Assembly: GCA_037044905.1 (NCBI GenBank)
Contig: JBAOKB010000105.1
Coordinates: 620,001 to 684,000, forward strand
Direction of reading: 5' to 3'
DNA length: 64,000 nt
Source of the DNA: Hortaea werneckii
Taxonomy: Eukaryota > Ascomycota > Dothideomycetes > Mycosphaerellales > Teratosphaeriaceae
Below, in pieces: positions 1 to 11,192 of this stretch. How positions within the stretch are numbered: position 1 is the first letter of the stretch; each line of letters starts with the position of its first letter. The position numbers were made by a program, and so were the translations under genes. Below the pieces are notes generated by a model that saw nothing but the letters and a program-made list of their open reading frames with translations, was not told the DNA's origin and ran no database searches.

Positions 1-2
1 GT

Positions 3-824
3 CTCCCATTCGAACCCCACGAACATCCTCCGCCGGATTACGAGAGCCCTGAAGAACGGGACTGGGACGACGACAACGACGACGATGCCTCGGACTCTAC
101 CCCGCGCGCTTCCGAGCAGAACGACCAATCAAGGCCGTTACTTGAGAACGAAGGTCAAGATCAGAGTAGTCGACGTCAACGCCAACGCAGTCCGCCTATT
201 CCCACGTACGAAGCGGCTACGGGCGATATCGAGGCGGGCAGAGGTCGAAGCGCTACTAGGAGCGGTGGACGTCCCCCCTTCTCAGCAACAGCAATAACAA
301 GGACGTGCTGTTTTTCCGGGAAGATTGCCCGAGGGCCGGATGGTAGGCCGGGCTTTCTATGGCCTCCGCAAGGTCTTTTGGGAGTTGGGATGTTTAGCGT
401 TTTGGCGTTTTATGTGCGCATGGGAAGGCAACGCGCTGTGGGGTTTACGGCGAACTGCCAATATGAGAACGGGCTACTGGGCTGGAGTGATGGTATTTTT
501 TTTTTTTTTGTCTGTTTTTCCCAGGTCCTCATCGTTGTGGGTGGCCCCTCTGTAGAAGCCGTTGGCGTTACGCATTGGGACGGGAAGATGAATCGCGCCA
601 CGGGGTTAATCCTTTTGTTCTGCGGTCGATTGAAGATTTTTTTTCAATTGGACCTGGAAAGGGAGGAGGAAGACATTCCCCTTGTGCGGTTAATGATGAT
701 GTATATGACTTTCCTACACGCAATCGCATATCCTCTGATCTACTCTATTTCTCACACTTGTGGCTTCTTTGAGCCTTTCCCTTCCCGGGACATTAATACT
801 CAAATGGTCGAGCAAAGTACGTAG
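3..824 (+). CDS. C-terminal part of an unknown protein with an acidic PPxY-containing tail
   Basis: The frame is open from the left edge, so only the 3' part of the gene is present and its start lies outside the window. The first ~100 residues are hydrophilic and low-complexity. They contain a PPDY motif followed by an Asp-rich stretch, an LLENE segment, a PTYE segment and an Arg-rich run. PPxY motifs are known ligands of WW domains such as those of Rsp5-type ubiquitin ligases, so a membrane-protein tail or ubiquitin-ligase adaptor is possible, but that is inference. The frame stays open to a TAG at 822-824. The part after ~300 is Cys/Phe-rich and crosses a poly-T run near 490, so it reads more like 3' UTR or intron than protein. 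The true stop may be earlier and hidden by a one-base error. Family not recognised. Confidence 0.4.
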   Translation, partial: LPFEPHEHPPPDYESPEERDWDDDNDDDASDSTPRASEQNDQSRPLLENEGQDQSSRRQRQRSPPIPTYEAATGDIEAGRGRSATRSGGRPPFSATAITRTCCFSGKIARGPDGRPGFLWPPQGLLGVGMFSVLAFYVRMGRQRAVGFTANCQYENGLLGWSDGIFFFFVCFSQVLIVVGGPSVEAVGVTHWDGKMNRATGLILLFCGRLKIFFQLDLEREEEDIPLVRLMMMYMTFLHAIAYPLIYSISHTCGFFEPFPSRDINTQMVEQST

Positions 825-1150
825 ACGGTATTATTCACCGATGGGTTTTTTTTGGTTCGGTCTCTCGGGCTAAATATGTCTTCCATCTTGTGCACATATC
901 AGGGCTTACTTGTTGACCCACCCTTTATCCCCTCACTTTCTCAATCGCCGACCGAACACTTCCTCTGTATGCGGGGTTCGTCGATGCGACTCCTTGCGTG
1001 GGAAATGAGGGAGAACTCTCCATCGTCGCTCTAGTCAGCACTGCTACCGCAAAATCATTGCGAGCCTGATTCAGCCATTGTTTTTCCAGAGGTCCTTTTC
1101 TGACTTCAAGGAGTCAAATACACGCGGAGCAGACTCCATGCCTGAGATTG
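825..1150. other. Intergenic region upstream of the GH115 gene
   Basis: About 330 bases with no supported gene. The GH115 reading frame shows no ATG-led signal peptide here, although most secreted GH115 enzymes have one. Either a short 5' exon lies hidden in this stretch or the N-terminus is damaged. A polypyrimidine stretch ending in CCAG near 1087-1089 could be an acceptor for such an exon. Confidence 0.4.
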
Positions 1151-4100
1151 ATGCTCCGTGCCCTTAATGTTACAGCAGTCGACAATTACACGATGTTTGA
1201 GCCTGATATTGTGCGATTCAGTGCCACGGATAACGATGGTACCTGCCTCAACGATGCCTGTATTATCGTTGCGAAGAATGATATACCCCGGTGTCAAAAA
1301 GGCTGCTTACAATCTCTCCAAGGACTTAGGTACCGTGCTAAATCAAGCACCGACTGCTATCCATGAGACTGGGCTTGGTGAGCAAGACGCTTTTCCAGCA
1401 ACTAATACGGCCATAATCGTTGGCAGCATAGACGCTAGTCCGATCCTGAAACGCCTTGCAGAGAATGGCAAGATCGATTTCCAAAGCTTACAAGGGAAGT
1501 GGGAATCTTTACATGACCAGCGTCGTGAAGGACCCTCTTGAAGGTATCCAGCACGCTCTTGTCATTGCCGGCAGTGACAAGCGAGGTGCGATTTACGGCA
1601 TCTATACGCTCTCTGAACAGATTGGTATTTCCCCGTACGTACTACACTGCATCTCTGAAGCCTGGCATAGGCAACTCTAGGTCCACAGTCTGATAGCCTT
1701 GTAGCTGGCACTGGTGGGCAGACGTCTTGCCTCGAAAACGAGAAGCTGTGTTCGCTCCTCATCAGACCACCCAGCATGGTGAGCCGAGCGTGAAGTACAG
1801 AGGCATCTTCCTTAATGACGAAGCACCATCTCTTACTGGATGGGTGCTGGAGAAGTTTGGGAAGTACAATTCTCAGTTTTATGAGAAGGTGTTTGAGCTT
1901 TTGCTGCGGTTGAAGGTACTCCATCTTCAAGTCTCCAAGGACCGGTATTACTGTTACAAGCTACTGATTGGCTGTAGGCAAACTACATGTGGCCCGCCAT
2001 GTGGCCCGGATATCCCAACCCAGGCGCCTCTTTCTTCACTGACGATCCGCTCAACCAGCGATTGGCAGACGAAATGGGTATTGTCATATCTACCTCACAC
2101 CACGAACCTATGCAACGTCTCTCCAATGAGTGGTTTGCTGAGAATCATGAAGGCAGTTGGAATTGGCTTACCAACAAAGAGAAAATCATCGATTTCTTCC
2201 GCGCAGGCGCTCAGAGGGCTAAGGGTTTCGAGTCGTGTTTTACTTTAGGTATGCGGGGGGAATATGATAAAAAGATGGCGGGTGATGATCCGGCTTTTGT
2301 CGTTGGAGATGTCATCAAAGCCCAGCGGGACTTGTTGAAAGAGACGTACGGGCGTGCTGATGCGGTTCCGCGTAAGTGACTCTGGTTCTTTTGTGTAAAG
2401 AGCAAGCTCACTAATGACAGTCCCAACGAGGTGTTGGCTTGCTACAAGGAAGTACAAGCGCTGTTTGAGAGTGGTCGTCTCAATGTCCCGGAAGATGTCA
2501 CTTTGCTATTTGGTGATGACAACTTTCGGTACCATTCGACGTCTTCCTACAGCAGAAGAGGCTAAAAGAAAAGGCGGTGCAGGGGTGAGTAGACATTTCG
2601 AGTGACAATTGACCTGATGCTAAGTTGTGAAGATTTACTACCATCTCGAATACGTGGGTTGGCCTAGGAGCTATAAGTGGATCAACAGCAACTCGTTGGT
2701 ATGTATTTTGTGAATCACGCACATGATGGCTCGAAGCTGACAAGCTTCAGGGTAAAATCAGACATCAGCTCCTTCAAGCATATAACCGTAAAGCGAACCA
2801 GATATGGATCTTCAACGTCGGTGACCTGAAGGCCCTGGAATGCCCACTTTCGTTTGCTATGGCTATGGCTTGGGACTGCCACACGGTCGCGAATCTGGAA
2901 GTCAAGTCCTTCCTGGACAAATGGGCAGCTCAGAATTTCCATTCAGACGTTGCAGAAGATGCAAGTTCTGTATTGACTGGATACGATCGGATTGCTTCTC
3001 TTCGCAAACACGAGCTAATCGAACCTGGTACATTCTCCATCTTACACCACCGAGAAGCAGACATAGTCCTCGAACGTTTGCAAAGTCTGCTAGATCTTGC
3101 GACAAGGGTATACGGGAGTGTATCAGAAGAAGATCGGGCTTCTGTCTTTGAACTCATTCTGCATCCCGTGAAAGCAACATATCTCTACATGAATCTACAA
3201 GTGTTGCGGAGTCGTAACCGTCTTTATGCAACACAGAGACGTAACTCTGCCAACAAGCTGGCTCAGGAGATCCTCGATCTTTTCGACGCGGACTTTGATC
3301 TCTCGGAGGAATACCATTCTCTGCTGGGTGGGAAATGGAATCACATGCTCCGACAACCCCATCTGGGCTATGGCGAGACCTGGCACGCTCCCTCAAGGGA
3401 TATGATCGATGGAATCTGTTATGTTCAAAGGCGACAACCATCGAACCCTATTGTAGGACAAATGGGAGTAGCTATCGAGGGCCATGAAGGCGTCCGACCT
3501 GGTAGGATCAATGAAGAGTCGGAGAGGACCCATCCCTCCAGACGTGATCTTCTGCCTGGTGTCACTTTTGGATGCATCAATCGATACGGGCCTGCAAGCA
3601 GATGGTTCGAGATCTTCACTAGAGGCCCACAGATTATCGACTGGCAAATCTCGACGTCGGCGAAGTTCGTCCAGGTGTCTTCATATTCAGGACGCCTCAT
3701 TCCAGGAGAAGAAGATGCTCGTGTTGAAGTCAGTATCGATTGGACACAAGTACCTCCTGACATGCATGGGGAAGCTCAAATCGACATTCGATCTCAAGAA
3801 GGGGACTATGAGCAGCTTCACCTTCCCTTCAGAGGGGACGTCGTTCCTCCGGAAGCCACCAGAGCCTATGTTGAGTCGAGCGGCTACGTTTCAATACCAG
3901 CTACCGGCTGCACAATCAACACTCCTTACGAGGTGCTGCCTAACACGGGACGGCTGGACACTGGATCGGTCACGCTGCAACCCTCTGCTCGAATCGATGG
4001 CGATACGTCTTGCTTATGCTATCCCTTCTACACCTTCTCCACAACATCCTCAACCGTGCTCACCCTACATTTTGGGATGACTCTGGCATTAGCGCCAGAC

Positions 4101-4427
4101 GAAGTACCGAATTATGATCTCTTCATCGACGACGAAGCCAGTTCGACACATCCCCTGTATACCGTGAGTCCGGCGGCTATAGCCAAATCCAAAGAGGACG
4201 GATGGCCTGCCGCCGATGGTTGGTTCAATGCGGCTTGTGACAATGTCTGGATTAATCGTCATTCCATCGAGCGATCGCAGTTGCCACCAGGACGTCACGA
4301 AGTGACAATCAGGCTAAGACATTCTAATCTCCTGCTTGAGAAGATTGTGATCGAGTTAGAGCCCATGGGGCAAAGTTATCTTGGTCCACCGCCGAGTTTC
4401 TATCTCTCGGGCGACAATCCATCGTAG
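1151..4427 (+). CDS. GH115 alpha-1,2-glucuronidase, frame-broken
   Basis: Glycoside hydrolase family 115 enzymes remove (4-O-methyl-)glucuronic acid from xylan and are normally secreted. Family landmarks appear in order: SDKRGAIYGIY, SPWHWWADV (made by splicing 1635-1704), YRGIFLNDE, YMWPAMWPGYPNPG (across intron 1916-1977), GMRGEYDKKM, LACYKEVQ, GDDNF, IWIFNVGDLK and a long C-terminal beta-rich region. Further introns are 2372-2420, 2585-2632 and 2699-2750; the last exon, 2751-4427, is intact (558 codons plus stop). The gene cannot be read straight through. Frame changes occur near 1287 (CCCC), 1508 (TTT) and 2525 (TTTC), and the 2372-2420 splice leaves the wrong phase unless a GC donor at 2370 is used. 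No signal peptide is visible upstream of the first ATG at 1151, so the start is uncertain. Family assignment is firm. Whether this is a pseudogene or an assembly-damaged gene is open. Confidence 0.82.
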
Positions 4428-4729
4428 GAGACTCTGCAGCCTACTTTGGACTGGTGGCGATGGTACAATGTCAGACTGAACCTGTTTTACTTTTCTTCAT
4501 GCGGGCTGCATTGAGATTCCAACTGCGAATCAGAGGCTCTAAATTTTCGTCAGTACGAGGCAGGATGAAGAAAAGAGAAAGGGGGGAAATCCAAGAGGGT
4601 CGTCATATAGTAACTCGCAAGCATAAACAAATCCACCATTTCCCCTCCCCTCAACCAAACAACCCGATCCCGATCCCAAAAAAACCCCCCTTTCCCCCTT
4701 CTTCCCACCCAGCCATTCCACCCCCCAAA
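4428..4729. other. Convergent 3' region between GH115 and GH130
   Basis: Both flanking genes end here, so it should hold two 3' UTRs and terminators. The right half (4635-4730) is strongly C-rich on the + strand, that is G-rich just downstream of the GH130 stop. No gene is visible. Confidence 0.5.
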
Positions 4730-5870
4730 TCAATCCCAAGGCACCACCTCCGCCGTCGCAACCCCCAACGTACTATCCGCCTGCCCAAAATACAAAAACC
4801 ACTTCCCCCGAAACTGCACCAGTCCCTCGGCAAAAACCACCCGATCCACCTGTCCGCTCTCCTCCCCCTCCCCCTCAGGAACGAGAACCGGTCGTTCGAC
4901 CCGCGCCAGCGGCCCATCGCGCAACGCGGGTTCGTACTCCCCCTCGGGAACCGGGATATTCGGACGAAAGGACCCAGTCGGATCGAGTAGCATCTGTCCC
5001 GTGCTGTATTGATTCCGCGGGTACCCGACTCGTCCCGTCGTCATGCCGTTGTAGAACAGGATCCAGTTCCCATCGCGGGTTTGGATCGGGGCGGGACCGG
5101 GTTCGATCAGGCGGTTTTCCCAGGGGAGGAGCGGGGCCGCGAAGTATTGTTCCGCGGGGAGGGTGGTCCAGTTTGTGAGGTCCTCGCTTGTGGCGTGGTA
5201 TAGGAAGCTGTCGCCCCAGTACATGTGGTACAGGCCGTCGGGCGTGGGTTCGCGCACGATGGCGCCGGATTTGCTGTGGTTGAGGCGTGGTGTCGGGATG
5301 TCGATGTCGCTGTATGCGACGTCTTGCCATCCCGGGAAGAGCGGTGGGATTTTGCGCCAGGTCAGGAGGTCTTCGGACGAGGCGATGCAGAGTTGTGGGG
5401 TTACGTTGTTGTAGGCTGTGTAGGTGACGAAGAAGGTTTGATTGATCCGGACGATGCGTGGGTCTTCTGTTCGCGCCGATGGCTTCCCAGGGTTCGGTGG
5501 CATAGAGGATGGGTTGGTTGAGCCGGGTAAAGTTGTAGCCGTCGGTGGACCAGGCAAGGCCGATACTTGATGTTAGGGATGCATTCTGAGCCCGGTAGAG
5601 TAGGAAGATGGTTTCATCTAGAACGATTGCTGTAGGATTGTAAAGGTACGCAGACTCCCAATCGTTGGCCGGGTTAGGTGACAAGATGGGGTTGCCACCA
5701 TACTTGTTGAAAGGTGCGATTGGGAAGATAGGCGGAATGTAATTCGGATCGCCTTCAACGGTGTGTTTTGAGATGTTGAACGGCAATTGATCTGCAGACG
5801 AAACATTAGCGCTTTGAGCAGCCGCTAAGGCCATTGGGAAAGTCCCCAGGAAGCATTTGGTAAGACGCAT
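4730..5870 (-). CDS. Secreted GH130-like glycosidase/phosphorylase (beta-mannoside or related), one frame break
   Basis: Start ATG is at 5870. The first ~25 residues have a basic start (MRLTK) and a hydrophobic core ending near AAAQSA, a plausible signal peptide. The mature protein shows the five-bladed propeller features of GH130/DUF377: PFNKYGGNPIL, LYNPTAIV, EDPRIVRINQTFF, YTAYNN, SKSGAIV, YWGDS and FYNGMTTGR. Family members are phosphorolytic or hydrolytic on beta-mannosides or beta-1,2-oligomannosides; the exact substrate cannot be read from sequence. Total length of about 380 residues is normal for the family. The N-terminal and C-terminal halves lie in different frames that meet near 5480, just before EDPR, so a one-base gain or two-base loss is needed for one protein. 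It converges on the GH115 gene, which suggests but does not prove shared use in cell-wall polysaccharide breakdown. Confidence 0.8.
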
Positions 5871-6368
5871 GACTCCAAAGCTTAGCAGCCTTTGGAACAA
5901 GACGATGAAGCACCTTAGGCTCTTGCACACAACCAACGTTCCTTTTGTACCTGCTGATCAAGTGAGGAGTTGCAAGCTGGGCTGACGTAGCGGGCTTTAT
6001 CCAACGCAGTCCCCGCAAAAATGTAGCGAAGATTCACAACGACGTAGAACCCCCTTTCTAGATGAGCCAGATTGAGCGCCAGGGAGGGAGTAGGCAAATG
6101 CTTGAACACAGAGAAGTAGAAGCCAAAGGCTTTGAAAATGCATCCGGAAGAAGAAGCGACGTGGGGGATAAAGGAAGGAGAAAACAAAAGGCAAGGGAGA
6201 GACGAATGGAAACGATTGAAAGGAAAAACAAGGGGAATCGAAGGAGAGCTGACCATACCCTCCTCATCTCAACCGGAATCTTCGTACAAAAGCCCCCTTC
6301 CCTATCCCCCACACCCCCGCGGCTCCACTCCAAAGAGAAGCGAGGGTAAGAAAAGAAAGGAGAGGTCC
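5871..6368. other. Intergenic: GH130 promoter side and HIBADH 3' side
   Basis: About 500 bases between two minus-strand genes. It should contain the GH130 promoter (right of 5870) and the dehydrogenase 3' UTR. It has purine-rich runs on the + strand at 6130-6250 and C-rich runs near 6290-6330. Open frames here are low-complexity and not supported as genes. Confidence 0.4.
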
Positions 6369-7469
6369 CTACAACCCCATCTCCCTCGCCCGTCTCACCA
6401 ACCTCCTCCTCTCCTCCTTCACCAACCCAACCTCCTCCGGGAAATCCCCCCTCCAATCCTCCCTGCCCCCCAGAAACCTAAACACCACCCTGGAATCCAG
6501 TCCCTGACACGCAGGATCCTCACTCGCCTGCTCATAAACCCTAAGTCCTTCCTCCCCCAACGCCAACCTCACCCCGACCTCCTTCGCAGTCTGCACCGCA
6601 AGCCCGAAGTCCTTCCGCATAAGCCCGATGCGGAACCCGCCGGCGTAGCCGTTACTTGCGGGAGCATCGGGCGAGAGGCCCGGGACGGGACACCAGTCGT
6701 CGAGGATACTGGACTGCGCGGTGGAAGTGTGGAAGATGTTCGCCAACACGCGGGGATCCATGCCCGAGGCCATGCCGATGTTAAGGGCTTCCGAGGTCGC
6801 GATCGCGATGAGGCCGGAGCAGTAGTTATTACAGAGTTTGGCGACGAGGCCGAGGGAGGGGCCGCCGCAGGGGTTGATGTGGGAGCCGAGGTGGGTGAGG
6901 AGGGGGGTCAGGAGGGGGAGGTCCGGGGATGTGCGCGAGATGCCGAGCATGAAGGTTAGGGTGGCTGCTTCGGCGCCTTTGACGCCGCCGGAGACGGGGG
7001 CGTCGTAGAAGCGGGTTTGAGGGTGTTGGGTTTGACAGGCGGAGCGAACGGCCAGGGAGGTGGCCGTGTCGATTGTGGAGCAGTCGATTAGGATTTTGGA
7101 GTTGAGGTTGGGGAGGCGAGGACGCCGGTTTCTGGGGTGAGGTAGACGGAGCGGACGTGGCTTCCTTCTGGGACCATGGAGAGGATCAGGTCCTGGGGTA
7201 TAGACATTAGATGTCTATTAATTCCATGATCAAGTTGTAAATAATGGATGATGTGGTGGGCATACGGACTTATCAGCGACCTCCCTCGAGCTGCCGCATG
7301 CATGGACTCGTCCATTCCCATCAGCGACAAACGTATCGATAGATTCTTGCACAACATCGAAGACGAAGAATTGTGTATCGTCGTCCATTTTCTTAAGTAG
7401 ATTGCGAGCCATGGGAAGACCCATGAGCCCCAAACCGATCCAGCCAATGTTTTTAGGAAGAGTTGCCAT
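6369..7469 (-). CDS. 3-hydroxyisobutyrate dehydrogenase-type mitochondrial/peroxisomal oxidoreductase
   Basis: NAD-dependent beta-hydroxyacid dehydrogenase, classically 3-hydroxyisobutyrate to methylmalonate semialdehyde in valine breakdown. Exon 1 (7469-7266) carries the Rossmann fingerprint GLGLMGLPMARNLL. Intron 7193-7265 (donor GTATGC, acceptor CCAG) joins ADKS to DLILSMVPEGSHV. Downstream are the substrate-binding DAPVSGGVKGAEAA and the catalytic-lysine segment GLVAKLCNNYC, followed by the all-helical C-terminal domain ending REMGL. Total length of about 340 residues fits the family. The frame breaks near 7113, where a run of four G on the + strand must gain a base to connect VLASP to NLNSKILIDCSTID. 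Several paralogous beta-hydroxyacid dehydrogenases share these motifs, so the exact substrate is uncertain; the fold is clear. Confidence 0.85.
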
Positions 7470-7832
7470 TTTGGTATCAGCCTGTCTGTTGATATTGCGT
7501 CAACCACTTTTTTTAATTGACAGGCTGGGTATTGGTATATCGCGCGTTTAATGATGTTCTTTCTTGTCTCAAGAATGCGATAGATCATGGGATTCTACAC
7601 GCATGAATGCCGTCCCCGGTTGCTCTTTGGAGAACGTGGGGTAGAAAGCGGGGGACTGATGATGCGACATCGGGGATAACATTGTTCCCATGACGTCCTC
7701 TTCATCTATATGCCGATGGCAGCAGAAAGACCGTCGGGTAAGCCATTAACACTCCATTCGCCAATTCGACGAACTTGTTAAAAAGGAGGAATTGACTTCA
7801 TGCTGCGAGACTTCAACGACTTTTCCTCCAAT
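7470..7832. other. Intergenic: HIBADH promoter and Rad26 3' region
   Basis: About 360 bases separating two minus-strand genes. No gene or RNA is visible. The dehydrogenase promoter must lie just right of 7469. Confidence 0.4.
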
Positions 7833-10425
7833 TCACCCACTATCCCCCATAACAGCATCACCAACCTCTCCCTCTTCCTCTCCCTGCACCTCCCCAATTC
7901 CCTCCCTTACCCCCACTCCACTGCCCCTAGTCCCCCTCGGCGTCTCCACCGCCCGTCCAATCGCCTCCCCTTCCTCCGGACTCAACATATTATCCAGCAC
8001 AGCATGCGCCGCCTCCGCGACTTCATCTTCAATCCCCGCCTCCAGCACCAATTGGTCGCTAAACGCTATCCGTGTCATGCTGACGAGGAACTTGTGATAC
8101 CCGCCTGCCACGGCCTGGAGTTTGTGGCCGAGGTGCAGAGTTGAGTCGTACGTGCGCAGGAGGTGGTAGAGGAGGCGGGTGGTGGTGTTGATAGTCTGGG
8201 CGACGAGGGAATGGGCTGAGGGAGGGTCGTGGGGAGTCTTTGATGGTGGTGGTGGGGTCTTCAGGTGAGGATGGAGATGATGTAGCCGCTGGTGGGAGGA
8301 AATGCAGTTTCTCCATTTGGCCGTGCAGGAAGCGCACGAGACGGCCGACGGCGCTGCGGTGTTGAGTCAGGAGGAGACCGCCGTGGTCGGTTAGACAGAG
8401 CTCGCGGAAGACGGAGAGGATCTCGTTGCGGAGTTCGGCTAGTTCAGCTTCGGAATAGGTAGGTTCGTCTGGAGGCGGTTTCGGAGTTTCGAATAGGAGG
8501 ATGGTCAGTCGGTCGATTATGGCTGTTTCTTGTTTGCTTTGCCCGCTGGCGGCGTCTTCGGATTCTGGTGGGACGATTGGTCCGAAAGTTGAACTAAGAC
8601 TAGAAGTTGATAAGAGCCGTAAGGTGGTCGTGCTTTGAGAGATCGGTTGAGCTTTGTTTAACATTAGGAGAGTGAAAGGCAACTCCATGCACTTCCAGAA
8701 ATCCTCCACTCTCGTGGGTCCCACAATGGTTGCAGATTGTGCAAGACGAAGTAGGAACTCCATCATTTCGTCAACATCAATCTGTTCGCAAAGCTTTGCA
8801 TGCGCTTCTCGATCCAGATTGGCAGCGTACGCAGGATTCGTTGACGCTCTCACAAGCGGGATCGCAACCAGACTGATGGTCGTCATGCATAAAGGAGCTG
8901 CCTCTTCGATAAGTTGGGCGACGATGTCCGAGAGCTGGCCGAAAAGGGCAAAGTGGATCAAGTCGAGGAGAAGATAGAGCGCCGCGTAGTATCGTTCATC
9001 TAGGCACCGTGACCATAGCTTCAGACAAGCCCGGCAAAGTTTGAGGGGCATGTAATCAGATTCATGCGCTCTAACGGGTCTGCTCAGCTCGTCCAGCAAC
9101 ATGCTTGAAAAGGTCCGTTGTGGCTGCGACGGAAAGCAGTGGCTAGTCAGCGTCTCGATGCTCCGGTCGTGACCTTCATATGGACTATGATGGAGCAGAC
9201 GCTGCATGAAATCGTACGGATCACCTGTCCTCGTTGACTCCACCACGACGACCTGCTGCTCGGCAGATGCCTGTGTTTGCTCGCTACCCTCATGTCTCAG
9301 CGATGCTGCTGGCTGGGTAAAAGATAGCGCCGTCACGGGACTATCGTTCGCAGTCCTCTTCCTCTTGGCTCCCTGCTTCGGCGTGGCATCCTTACTCTTC
9401 TCTCGACTTCGACTGGGACTCAGAATGCGGACCTCGTCATCGTCGAAACCATCTCCCAACCCATTCTTCTTCGCTCTCTTCGGCGTCTCTTGGCCTCTGT
9501 TCTTCGCAGATGCTGCCGCCGACGCCGTCATCCTTCCTTTCCCACCTCCATTCCCTCTTCTTGCCCTCTCCGCTTCCTGTGCCAAGTCATGCTGCAGAAA
9601 CCTGCCTTCCGTCTCAAGCTTCTCTCGCTGCTTTCGTCCTTTATCCAGCTCTGCTTTGGCCCGCGCTGCTTCCTCGGCATGCAGCTTCTGCATCCCGGCT
9701 ATCCGCCTCTCGTAATCCCTCATCGCCTTCTCCTGGTTCGCGCGTACGATGGCGATCTCACCTTGCTTTGCCATGGCTGCATCCCGGGCATCTTGCTCGG
9801 ATTGACGGAGACGATTCTGTTCGGCTTCGAGGGCTGCAATGCGGGCTTGCAGGGAGGAGACATCGAGGGTGGAGTTCGGACCGCTGGCTCTCGAGGCCAG
9901 TTGCGATGCGTGGGGCCATTGACCAGGCTCGTGGGCACCTAGCTCGGCGTCGGCGGCGGCGAAGGCCGCTTCGGTCTCCGGGTCGAGGGCGGCTTTGCGA
10001 TTGTAGCGAGCAGTGGCAGAGGAATGCTGGGCATGCTGGGTCGGATGTCTCGTGTTGGGGCCTGAGGCAGGCTGGATGACCATTGATGGCTCATCCAGGT
10101 CCACAACGTCCTCATCCTCGAAGCCATAGTCGGAAGAGGGCGGAGCCGGAACGCTGACTGGTGGGTTGCTGTCCGGTCGGTGGTGCGGTGCGATTGCTGC
10201 TGGCGGAAGCCGTGGCTGTGGCGGTCGCCATGCGGTCTGCTTAGCCTGATGTGCTGGCCGGGATGGGATCGAGACATGGTCCTTCACCGGCTTCCGCGAC
10301 TGTGTCGGAAGGTCGGCGGGCGGACGCTGGGTGGAGGAGATGGCATTCTGCTCGAGTTCCGCCAGGGTATTGTCTGGCACGGCATCCAGATCATCGTCGG
10401 AGAAGAAGTCCTCGTCTGCCATCAT
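7833..10425 (-). CDS. rad26: Rad26/UvsD (ATRIP, Ddc2) DNA-damage checkpoint protein
   Basis: Regulatory partner of the ATR/Mec1 kinase, needed to sense RPA-coated single-stranded DNA and activate the checkpoint in the nucleus. The N-terminus starts MMADEDFFSDDDLD, an acidic patch, followed by proline-rich linker, a coiled coil at roughly residues 190-280 (LEAEQNRLRQ... repeats), a basic region with DGFDDDEVRILSPSRSR and GAKRKR typical of fungal UvsD/Rad26, and a helical C-terminal half. The uninterrupted frame ends at 8059 after low-complexity sequence, but the neighbouring frame from about 8230 continues naturally with SLVAQTINTTTRLLYHLL and KFLVSMTRIAF to a stop at 7833-7835. The break sits at the GGGG run near 8231 (+ strand). 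About 860 residues in total, usual for the family. No intron is needed. Shares a 767-bp divergent intergenic region with CDS1. Confidence 0.85.
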
Positions 10426-11192
10426 CTACCGGCGTGGGAATGGCTGCCAGTCCTCCCATGGCCAGTCAGCGTGCCTTCCTATTTCGGACAGATGCTAGAC
10501 AAGCAATGGAAGGTTCAGGACGGTACAGTTACTATGTGTACAATGTACAGTACAGCACTGGACGGACTTCCTTCCCCAGATTGTTCCAGTCGCGACTGAC
10601 GCGCAGATCTGAAACGAGACGAGGGTGACGCGATGCCATCAGAAAGGGCTGCTCCAATCAGACCCCTGCCATGTCACGCTAAGGCACGGCTACCGGACCG
10701 CATAACCCCGATGCCCGTTGCTCCGGTCGGCATGTGAATGCCAAGACCGCTTGAAGTCTAAGCGAGAGCTTCACGGGTGGTGAGAGGGAGGGTGGGTGAC
10801 GTTGGTGCGAGGGCTCTCGCGCAACTGTCGTCCGGCTTTGCTTTTCCACCATCCAGACCTCACTTCTTTTCCTGTACACCCCGCTGGGTGCCTATGCTCT
10901 ATATTGAATGACGCCGCAACGACACGATAATGATCACCTGACCGCATCCAAGACGCGCCCGACCAGCTCGTCCATACGTAACAAGACAAAAGGGGAAACA
11001 GCTACCACCCTACGGCCTGCATCCCGTGAAACACGTGCTTGCTCTTGACGACCACCGACACATCCTGTATCTCTTGTCGCCATAACACCATTCACAACCT
11101 GTCCGACCAGCCACGTGACACGACACACAACAATCATCTGCGACACCATCCCGTGGCGGCATTTCCACTTTGGCTCCTATTATCGCCAAGGC
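10426..11192. promoter_or_regulatory. Divergent promoter region of rad26 and cds1
   Basis: Bidirectional intergenic region, 767 bp. At 10538-10550 there are two copies of the palindromic hexamer TGTACA separated by one base, a possible protein-binding site. Open frames in this stretch have no recognisable protein features. Confidence 0.4.

Noticed and set aside
4875..5936. A second, longer 353-codon reading of the GH130 gene
   Set aside because: After about 5480 this frame becomes Arg/Pro/His-rich nonsense, while the other frame keeps GH130 motifs; it also begins upstream of the signal-peptide ATG at 5870.
11115..11192. Upstream extension of CDS1
   Set aside because: The in-frame extension starts with a non-ATG codon; the ATG at 11193 is followed by the expected Ser/Lys-rich N-terminus.
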